From positions 62,001-126,000 of the forward strand of contig JAWKTV010000012.1 in assembly GCA_041398905.1 (NCBI GenBank): 64,000 nucleotides of DNA, in the 5' to 3' direction. The notes beneath the pieces were generated by a model that was not told the DNA's origin, ran no database searches, and saw only the letters and a program-made list of their open reading frames with translations. Shown piece by piece: positions 57,623-64,000 of this stretch (its first letter is position 1; the number at the start of each line of letters is the position of its first letter). The DNA comes from JAWKTV01 sp041398905. Lineage in GTDB: Bacteria; Planctomycetota; Planctomycetia; Planctomycetales; Planctomycetaceae. The translations under genes were made by a program, and so were the position numbers.

Positions 57623-59352
57623 GTGATTCGGAAATGCTCGTCATCACCACGGGCTGTCTTGCTGATAGGCGTTGTCGTGCTTTCGATCTGCTCCACGAAT
57701 CGCACTGACCAGCCCGCGCGTCGCGGGAGAGTCAACCCGCTCTGGACTTTGCTGTTGTTGCTTGCGGTCTCGGCCGCGGGGCTGACGGGGGGGCTGATGT
57801 GGCTGTCCCAACCAATCAGCGGGGCGAACAGACCGCTGCGGCTGTACTGCGCGGCCGGAATGCGCATGGCGGTCGAAAAGATCGTCGCAAAGTACAAGGC
57901 CGAGTACGGCGTCGAGATCGAAATTCAGTATGGAGGATCAAACACGCTCCTCAGCCAGTTGCAGGTCAACAACTCGGAGGATGCGGACCTGTACCTCGCT
58001 GCGGACGACTTCTATACCGCACAGGCCGTCGAACTCGGGCTGGCGCTGGATGTTTACCCGATCGCCTACTCGGGTCCGGTGATCGCAGTCCCGCCGGGGA
58101 ACCCTAAACAGATTCGTAACATCGGAGACCTGTTGCGGCCCGATGTGCGGGTGGCGATGGCGGACCCGGATCAGGCAGCCGTCGGCAGGGCGGTGCGGGA
58201 CCGACTCAGCCGCGTTGAGACCCGCGAGGGAAACTTCTGGGAGCAGTTGCAGGCGAGCATCACGGATCGGGGCGTCTTCAAGCCGACGGTCAATGATGTC
58301 GCGAATGATGTGAAGCTGGGGGCGGTCGACGCCGGACTGGTGTGGGACTCGACTGTCAAGCTGCCGGACTACGCCGGCAGCATGGAGGAGTTGTGGCGGA
58401 GGGGTTGGCGGGCGATCCCAATCTGCTGGAGCTGGCGACGCTGAAATCGTCGACACAACGGGCCGCCGCGAGCCATTTCGCCCGGTACCTCACGGCGCGG
58501 GACAAGGGACTGACGGCGTTTCAGGAGTTTGGCATGCAGACTATGGATGGGGACCCCTGGGAGGAACGCCCGGAAATGACGTTCTTCTGTGGAGCGATCA
58601 ACCGCCGGGTTGTGGATGACATCGTGACGGAGTTCACTGAAGACACGGGGGTCAGCGTCAACACAATCTATGATGGTTGCGGGATTCTGACAGGGCGGAT
58701 GAAGGGGATCGAAAGTCAGCGGGTCGACCTGGGGTTCCCGGACCTGTACATGGCATGCGACCGGTACTATCTGGATATCGAAGAGGTGCGCGACTGGTTT
58801 CAGGAGGCGGCGAACATCTCCGAATCGGACCTGGTGCTGGTGGTACCGCGGGGGAGCGAGCGGGTCCGAACGCTGAGTGATCTGGTGCGGCCGGGGGTGC
58901 GAGTGTCGATTGGCCAACCGGAGCAGTGCACGATCGGCGTGCTGAGCTGGCAACTGCTGGAGCGTGCCGGGCTGGCGGATGCGATGCGTACGAAGCTGGC
59001 GGACAAACGCGAGGTCGTTGCCGAGAAGTCGTCATCGGCCCATCTCGTGCCCGACGTGACGACGGGGCACGTTGACGCGACAATCGCCTATATCACCGAC
59101 ACGCTGGAGAGTCGTGACCTCGTGGATGTACTGCCGATCGACCTGCCGGACAGCGTGGCGGTACAGCCGCTCAGCATCGCACGGAGCAGCCGGCGCAAGT
59201 ATCTCGCCCGGCGGCTGTTCAAGCGCATCGCGACCTCCGACGAAGCGTTCGAGTCAGCCGGCTTCCGTTATCGTGGGTTGGACGCTGACGCGACACAGAC
59301 GGCCAGCGACGCGGCACATGATCCGTCCGCCACCACAGGGAGCGGGCCATGA
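57623..59352 (+). CDS. tandem ModA-like substrate-binding protein, membrane-anchored, one frameshift
   Basis: A single membrane anchor (LWTLLLLLAVSAAGLTGGLM) is followed by two successive periplasmic binding domains of molybdate-binding type. Domain 1: LRLYCAAGMRMAVEKIVAKY, YGGSNTLLSQL, ADLYLAADDFYTAQAVELGL, VRVAMADPDQAAVGRAVRD, and GAVDAGLVWDSTVKLPDYAG. Domain 2: MTFFCGAINRRVVDDIVTEF, YDGCGILTGRMKGIESQRVD, DLYMACDRYYLDIEEVRDWF, VRVSIGQPEQCTIGVLSWQL, and TGHVDATIAYITDTLESRDL. The frame shifts at about 58385 between them; GLAGDPNLLELATLKSSTQR resumes the chain. The GTG at 57623 is a guess; no ATG or ribosome site is good. Its stop overlaps the permease start by 4 bases, so the two form a transporter unit. 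Confidence 0.8.
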
Positions 59353-60275
59353 CGCCCATCGAGTCAGCGGCCGTTGGACAGTCGTCGGCGTCGAACGCGC
59401 CGGTCGGTTCGCCCTACCCTCCCCCTGCGGTCGAGCTGTCGAACGCCGGCTTCGCAATCGCGTTTGGTGTGATCGGGGCGACGTACGTTCTGCTGATCTT
59501 GCTGTTGCTGGGCGCGGACGCCGCATACATGACGGGGCAAACGATTCGCACGGCCGACGGCGGCTGGGACTGGTCGCGGCTGCTCAGTCGCGACAACCCG
59601 CTGCTGGCGGCGGTCACGGACCGGAAGATTCAATACTCGATCGTGCTCAGCCTCGTCTCGTGCTCGCTATCAGCGATTGGATCGCTGTTCGTGGCGATCC
59701 CTGCGGGGTACGTGATGTCACGCTGGGAATTTCGCGGCAAAGGGCTGGTCGACGCGGTGCTGGACATTCCGATCGTCCTGCCGCCGCTGGTGATTGGGCT
59801 CAGCCTGCTGATTCTGTTTCAGTTCCGTCCATTCGCATGGATTGCGCGGGAGGTCGTGTATCAGGTGCCGGCCGTGGTGATCGCACAGTTTTCGGTCGCC
59901 TGCGCGTTTGCGGTGCGGGCCATGAAGTCGACCTACGACCATATCGACCCTCGTTGCGAGCAAGTGGCGATTACTCTCGGGTGCAGCCGGCTGCAGGCGT
60001 TCGGATGGATCGTGCTGCCGGAAGCGCGCCGGGGAGCGGTGACGGCATTCACGCTGGCGTGGGCACGGTCGCTGGGTGAGTTCGGGCCGCTGCTGATCTT
60101 CGCGGGGGCGACACGATTGAAGACGGAAGTCTTGTCGACATCGGTGTTCCTTGAGCTCAATATCGGTAACCTCAGCGGCGCGGTCGCGGTGTCGCTGATC
60201 ATGGTGGCCGCCGCGGTGCTGGTGTTGATCGTGACGCGCATGGCTGGCGTGCGTGAGACGTGGCGGGAGGCATAA
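59349..60275 (+). CDS. ModB/CysT-like ABC transporter permease
   Basis: The 308-residue product has about six hydrophobic helices, starting with IAFGVIGATYVLLILLLLGA. The later ABC-permease region includes VAIPAGYVMSRWEFRGKGLV, LDIPIVLPPLVIGLSLLILF, and the EAA-type loop GCSRLQAFGWIVLPEARRGA followed by LAWARSLGEFGPLLIFAGAT. These segments are close to molybdate/tungstate and sulfate permeases. The overlap with the binding protein (ATGA) argues for coupled translation. No ATP-binding subunit lies next to it: the following gene is a DNA glycosylase. The ion carried is inferred, not shown. Confidence 0.88.
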   Translation: MTPIESAAVGQSSASNAPVGSPYPPPAVELSNAGFAIAFGVIGATYVLLILLLLGADAAYMTGQTIRTADGGWDWSRLLSRDNPLLAAVTDRKIQYSIVLSLVSCSLSAIGSLFVAIPAGYVMSRWEFRGKGLVDAVLDIPIVLPPLVIGLSLLILFQFRPFAWIAREVVYQVPAVVIAQFSVACAFAVRAMKSTYDHIDPRCEQVAITLGCSRLQAFGWIVLPEARRGAVTAFTLAWARSLGEFGPLLIFAGATRLKTEVLSTSVFLELNIGNLSGAVAVSLIMVAAAVLVLIVTRMAGVRETWREA

Positions 60276-60278
60276 ATC

Positions 60279-60929
60279 GTGACTGACGCACAAAGACCTG
60301 CCGTGATCCCCGCCGATAAAGCCGATCGAGCGCGGACTGTTCGCTGGCTGGCCCGTCGCGATCCCGTACTGGGAGCGGTGATCGACGCAGTCGGTCCCCT
60401 GCGGCTGAAGCTGCAACGTGGGCGATTCGAATCGCTCGCCCGGGCGATCGTCGCTCAGCAGATCTCCACATCGGCGGCCCAGTCGATCTGGGGACGACTC
60501 CGCTTGCTGACGAAGCCGAAACGCGTGAGTGCCGATTCGCTCTGTCGGCTGAACGATGATGAGATCCGTGCTGCGGGCATATCTCCCCAGAAACTTGGCT
60601 ATCTTCGCGACCTGCAACAGCAGGTAATCTCTCGAACCGTTCGGCTCGACCGATTGCATCACCACGCGGACGACCGGGTGATTGATGAGTTGGTGCGAAT
60701 CAAGGGCATCGGAGCCTGGACCGCCCAGATGTTTCTGATGTTCTCGCTCGGACGTGCCGACGTGCTGCCTCATCAGGACTTCGGAATTCGCTCGGCCATG
60801 CGGCAACTCTACGAATTGCCCGACCTGCCGACGCGCGACGAGTGCGAAGAGATCGCGGCACCGTGGCGTCCACACGCGACCATCGCCTGCTGGTATCTCT
60901 GGCGGAGCAGCGAGATTCGCCAGGGTTGA
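60279..60929 (+). CDS. DNA-3-methyladenine glycosylase II-like HhH-GPD protein
   Basis: AlkA-type glycosylases remove alkylated bases. The GTG at 60279 starts the 216-residue product, 3 bases after the permease stop. GGGAGG lies about 12 bases upstream within the permease end. Motifs: FESLARAIVAQQISTSAAQS, then the helix-hairpin-helix VRIKGIGAWTAQMFLMFSLG and the catalytic Asp region VLPHQDFGIRSAMRQLY. The C-terminal WRPHATIACWYLWRS is typical. It lacks the extra N-terminal domain of E. coli AlkA, as do many short bacterial members. Co-transcription with the transporter genes is likely by spacing, though functionally unrelated. Confidence 0.92.
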   Translation: MTDAQRPAVIPADKADRARTVRWLARRDPVLGAVIDAVGPLRLKLQRGRFESLARAIVAQQISTSAAQSIWGRLRLLTKPKRVSADSLCRLNDDEIRAAGISPQKLGYLRDLQQQVISRTVRLDRLHHHADDRVIDELVRIKGIGAWTAQMFLMFSLGRADVLPHQDFGIRSAMRQLYELPDLPTRDECEEIAAPWRPHATIACWYLWRSSEIRQG

Positions 60930-61228
60930 TGTTCTCTCACGTGCCATCGCACACCGCTCTTGATGCGATCGCCGAACAACGAAGTGTCGTAATCGTCACA
61001 GGCGACAATGATCGTGTTGTTTAGCTCAACGCCGTGGTTGACGGAGCGGCTTGCCAACCTAGCTTTCAGTCAAGACAGACGTGGCGTTGCGTCCAGGCGA
61101 CACGCCGGGGCCTTCCGGCCTTACGAACCGTCGTCGTGTCGCTCGTCTGCGTGGCCCGGTTTCCGGGCCCCCCGTCGTCGCGTCATAAACGTCCCAGGCG
61201 GCATAGAAGTTAGAACAGAAGCGACCCC

Positions 61229-63352
61229 ATGCGATCGTACCTGCCACAACTCACTCCGCGTCGGCGCGGCATCATCATGGTGATCACCGCCGTGATGTTG
61301 ATTGTGTTGTTCGCGTTCGTCGCGTTTTCCGTCGACGTGGGCTACATGACCTTGACCAAAGGTCAGTTGCAAAATGCCGCCGACGCCGCGGCGATGGCTG
61401 GCGTCCGAGAACTGGCGAACGGCGAGAACGCCGTGCAGGACGCCGCGAAGGAGATCGCGCTCGAGAACGAGGCGGCCGGCTACCCGGTCTCTCTGGCGAA
61501 TGGCGACATTCTGATTGGCCGGTTCGATTATGCGAGCAAGACGTTCACGCCGACCGCAGGTTCTGCGAACGCGGTGCAGGTGACCGCGCGAGTCGCCGAC
61601 CAGCCACTGTTTTTCGCGCCGATTCTCAAGAGTCATGACTTCGACATGTCGGCGACCGGCATTGCGATGCTCAATCCGCGCGACATCGTGTTCGTCGTCG
61701 ATCTTTCCGGCTCGATGAACGACGACACCGAGCCTGTCTGGGCAACGCGAACCATCAACGACCAGTTCGGACCGTTGGGGTATCCCAACGTCGCGACCGG
61801 GTTAGTGCAGGACCTCTTCGATGACTTTGGTTACGGCACCTTCCCGGGCACCTACCAGCACATCGGACCGGCCTTCGGATTCGCGGCCGATGACTTCGCC
61901 TACGCGGAAATCACGAAGGACAACGGCCCCCTCGCCGACCCCGCGCTCGACCCCTACTACCGCATCGAGTCCACCGACGATGAGTATGCGCGACGAGACA
62001 AGTGCTATCGCTACCTGATCGATCACCAGATCGCGTCGCTGATGCCCGACGCACTTCCGCCGGCCAACAGCACCGTCCACTTCGATTACTGGGCGAAGTA
62101 CCTCGACTATCTCATCGATGGCGAGTGGGTTGGTCCCGCCCCTCCGCCGCCAGTCGGTGGAGGCGGAGGAGGCACGACTCCACCGACCACTCCTCCTCCT
62201 CCGGCACCGCCCATCGGCCGAAACGATTGGCGGATCGACCACGACTGGACCGATCTGTTCACTGCTCCCGTCCAGCAGGCGGAGGTTCAGGTCGCCGGCC
62301 TCAACACGTCGCTGATGATCGCCCGGCAACAGGCGACCATGGTGAGCAGTTCCAGTTACCCAGGCATGCCGCGCAACGGCTTGGAGGTCTACGAGTACCT
62401 CCCGTGGGGACTCGGGGGACAATACATGTGGGGCTGCAACAACCCGAACTATTTCACCTTCCCGAGCGCCTACTCCGGCCATTCTGATTGGAAGAACCAA
62501 ATCGGGTATGTGACCTATCTGCAATTCATGCTGGATCATGGTCGTGATCTCAGTCCCAGCGTGTACGACGGCACGGAGGCGGACCCGGGGATCGGTGGCA
62601 AGACTCCGCTCTCGGTGTTGAGCCCCTACTGTCCCATGCACTCGGAGAGCACCGCGGGCGGGACGTTCAGCTTCCCCCCGCGATCTCAACCGATGCACTC
62701 GGTTCGGCGGGCGATGATCGCCGCGATCAACACGGTAAAGACCAAGAACGCGGGGATTCAGCCGGGGTACGGTGACCGCGTCGCGATCGTGACCTACGAC
62801 GGCGTGGATGCCTATCACACTCCGCAGCTTGTGCTGCCGCTCACGGCCGACTTCAATGCGGCCATGCAGGCATGCACGACCTTGCAGGCGGTCAGCGACG
62901 TCGGCAACACCACGGCGACGGAGTCCGGGCTGATCGCCGCCCGCAATCACCTGAAGACAACCTCAGAGGGCGGCGCCGCCCGAAGCTTCGCCAACAAGGT
63001 GATCGTGCTGCTGACCGATGGCGTCCCCAACCAATGGAGCAGCAGCAGTTCCACGGTCAGCAGCTACATGGCCGGCAGCGGCAGCGGCGAGTTCTATGGT
63101 TCCGACTACATCTGGTACAACGCGTGCCTCATGCAGGCGGGACAGTGCAGCAGCAAAAACGTCACGCTGTATCCCATCGGGATGGGGCTGGGGACCGACT
63201 ACGACTTCATGGACCGCATGGCCCGACTGGCCGGCACCGACGAAGCCGGGCAGAGCGTCCGCGGCTCCGGGAACCCGGCCGAGTACGAGGAGCGGCTGAT
63301 CGATATCTTCAACGAGATCGTCAAGAACCCCGGCGGGCGGCTCGTCGACTAA
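61229..63352 (+). CDS. TadG/TadE-like membrane protein with an interrupted von Willebrand A domain
   Basis: The 707-residue product begins with a basic leader and one helix (IIMVITAVMLIVLFAFVAFS) then SVDVGYMTLTKGQLQNAADA, the signature of TadE/TadG-like pilus-assembly proteins. A VWA domain starts at FVVDLSGSMNDD; the metal-ion motif DLSGS is at 158-162. The rest of the VWA fold (VRRAMIAAINTVK, DRVAIVTYDGVDAYHTPQ, VIVLLTDGVPNQWSSSSSTV, LYPIGMGLGTDYDFMDRMAR) returns only after about 330 residues. The insert holds a Pro/Gly linker (PPPPVGGGGGGTTPPTTPPP) and two Tyr/Trp/Cys-containing parts. It is exported and anchored. A strong terminator follows. VWA domains bind protein ligands through the metal site. 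Confidence 0.85.
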   Translation: MRSYLPQLTPRRRGIIMVITAVMLIVLFAFVAFSVDVGYMTLTKGQLQNAADAAAMAGVRELANGENAVQDAAKEIALENEAAGYPVSLANGDILIGRFDYASKTFTPTAGSANAVQVTARVADQPLFFAPILKSHDFDMSATGIAMLNPRDIVFVVDLSGSMNDDTEPVWATRTINDQFGPLGYPNVATGLVQDLFDDFGYGTFPGTYQHIGPAFGFAADDFAYAEITKDNGPLADPALDPYYRIESTDDEYARRDKCYRYLIDHQIASLMPDALPPANSTVHFDYWAKYLDYLIDGEWVGPAPPPPVGGGGGGTTPPTTPPPPAPPIGRNDWRIDHDWTDLFTAPVQQAEVQVAGLNTSLMIARQQATMVSSSSYPGMPRNGLEVYEYLPWGLGGQYMWGCNNPNYFTFPSAYSGHSDWKNQIGYVTYLQFMLDHGRDLSPSVYDGTEADPGIGGKTPLSVLSPYCPMHSESTAGGTFSFPPRSQPMHSVRRAMIAAINTVKTKNAGIQPGYGDRVAIVTYDGVDAYHTPQLVLPLTADFNAAMQACTTLQAVSDVGNTTATESGLIAARNHLKTTSEGGAARSFANKVIVLLTDGVPNQWSSSSSTVSSYMAGSGSGEFYGSDYIWYNACLMQAGQCSSKNVTLYPIGMGLGTDYDFMDRMARLAGTDEAGQSVRGSGNPAEYEERLIDIFNEIVKNPGGRLVD

Positions 63353-63409
63353 CAGGACGAGAGTGGATTCCATCGGGCGCCGTTCGGTCACGGATCCAAC
63401 TGCAATCTC

Positions 63410-63448
63410 AACACCGACCGCGGGCGCGTCGCACCCGCGGTCGGTGTT
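63410..63448 (+). terminator. strong terminator hairpin after the VWA gene
   Basis: A perfect 15-bp stem, AACACCGACCGCGGG (63410-63424) with CCCGCGGTCGGTGTT (63434-63448), has a 9-base loop and is followed by CGTTTGTC. It lies 57 bases past the VWA stop at 63352. Confidence 0.88.
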
Positions 63449-63531
63449 CGTTTGTCGCCCCCTTGGAGCGGCCGCGCGCGAGCTTCGCGGCAATTCTTGC
63501 CGGTCCAGGGTCTCACCTGCCCTGCCCTCCA

Positions 63532-63702
63532 CTAAGTAACTCCCGGCGTTGATGCCCGCTTTCGGCCCCCCTCGCGATATTCCGCCCGCTGCGCAACCTG
63601 CTGGCTGGTGTTGCCTTGAAGCCGCTCACGGGCGGCCACGTGCTCGCGTTGCGGCCGGGTGTCGGCAAGATCGCCGCCGATCTTGAATTGATGTTGACCC
63701 AT
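63532..63702 (-). CDS. small hypothetical protein, 56 residues
   Basis: The ATG at 63702 (MGQHQFKIGGDLADTRPQRE) is preceded by AGGAA at a good distance, which supports translation. The rest is polar and charged (VAARERLQGNTSQQVAQRAE, then YREGGRKRAS) and looks like a disordered or helical small protein. No family recognised. Codon third positions are mostly G/C. It could still be a chance frame; the frame also opens 6 codons further upstream. Confidence 0.45.
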   Translation of the reverse strand: MGQHQFKIGGDLADTRPQREHVAARERLQGNTSQQVAQRAEYREGGRKRASTPGVT

Positions 63703-63793
63703 TTCGGAATTTCCTGACAATCCGCGTCCTCACCTCAACTGAGGCGGTCCCGCCTCCCCTCTTTCGTCTCTCCTCCCTGAACAGGACGTTCTC

Positions 63794-64000
63794 GTGATTG
63801 GAACCGTACTACTCACGGTGGCGGTGCTCGGTGCACCGCTAGACGCCCCCGCGGCGACGACCACTCGCGCCAATCCATCGCTGTTTCATCGCGCGATTGC
63901 CGGAAACGAAGTGACTGTTCGCGGTCAGTCGGCCGAGTTCACCGGCCCGGTTCTCGGAATCCCCGAAGAGATCACGACCTACTATCAAGCGCCAACCTAC
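63794..64000 (+). CDS. start of a secreted protein (partial)
   Basis: A GTG at 63794 with AGGA about 6-9 bases upstream opens 69 codons that run off the right edge. The N-terminus is hydrophobic (VIGTVLLTVAVLGAPLDAPA), consistent with a short signal peptide. The following part reads NPSLFHRAIAGNEVTVRGQS and IPEEITTYYQAPTY. No family can be assigned from this fragment. Confidence 0.6.
   Translation, partial: MIGTVLLTVAVLGAPLDAPAATTTRANPSLFHRAIAGNEVTVRGQSAEFTGPVLGIPEEITTYYQAPTY

Noticed and set aside
61802..62950. 382-codon minus-strand frame opposite the VWA gene
   Set aside because: It is antisense to a protein with clear TadG and VWA motifs and has no start context.
1..64000. CRISPR arrays, tRNA or rRNA genes, insertion sequences, prophage or integron signs
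   Set aside because: I looked for direct repeats with regular spacers, tRNA T-loop sequences, rRNA stretches and transposase or integrase motifs on both strands and saw none. A covariance or profile search could still find something missed by eye.

Overview
The window reads as chromosomal DNA of a GC-rich planctomycete (phylum Planctomycetota). Support: a large secreted protein of the PVC-type heme-binding family (c-type heme joined to a beta-propeller and HEAT-like repeats); a Gfo/Idh/MocA oxidoreductase with a twin-arginine leader; a DUF6268-like outer-membrane protein; a formylmethanofuran dehydrogenase subunit A gene (tetrahydromethanopterin-linked C1 chemistry, shared by archaea, methylotrophs and planctomycetes); and a long type IV pilus / type II secretion-like gene set with a giant pilin-like protein. 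I found no tRNA, rRNA, CRISPR array, transposase or phage gene.

Layout. 1-155 is the tail of a gene; 156-1282 has no credible gene. 1.3-5.3 kb (minus): accA, a divergent Ser/Thr protein kinase, an HlyD-type adaptor. 5.7-9.1 kb (plus): EVE protein, flippase-like membrane protein, PolX. 9.1-15.0 kb: rhamnonate dehydratase-like enzyme (minus), photolyase and ComB-like phosphatase (plus), alpha/beta hydrolase (minus), secreted protein (plus). 15.1-19.0 kb: fhcA (minus), YbjN-like secreted protein and Mrp-type ATPase (plus). 19.1-22.8 kb (minus): murC-murB and an outer-membrane protein. 23.1-28 kb: TatD nuclease, a hypothetical protein, a GH17-like secreted protein, an ATP-grasp ligase resembling the MfnD/OrfY type, and Tpx. 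28.1-33.5 kb: a hybrid histidine kinase convergent with an oxidoreductase.

33.7-52.1 kb (all minus) is the main accessory block: two PilB-type ATPases, PilT, PilC, five prepilin-like genes and a 1652-residue single-pass protein with Ca-binding-type Asp/Asn/Gly repeats. Together they could build a pseudopilus or pilus fibre, with ATPases and platform protein at the inner membrane. 52.2-57.0 kb encodes a secreted fusion (ThuA-like, SGNH hydrolase-like, beta-propeller, HEAT-like, cupredoxin, cytochrome c). 57.1-60.9 kb: GGCT-like protein, a tandem ModA-like binding protein with a ModB-like permease, and an AlkA-like glycosylase. The end has a TadG/VWA-like protein, a small ORF and the start of a secreted protein.

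Two features cut across genes. First, many genes whose conserved motifs are intact are broken by one- or two-base frameshifts, densest at 38.8-50 kb; most repair by restoring one base of a short G/C run, which points to consensus errors more than to decay. Merged coordinates are given for those genes. Second, the octamer CCCTGCCC occurs 13 times on the plus strand, mostly between genes, and I did not see its complement on that strand; the complement, GGGCAGGG, fits the FtsK-orienting KOPS pattern GGGNAGGG.
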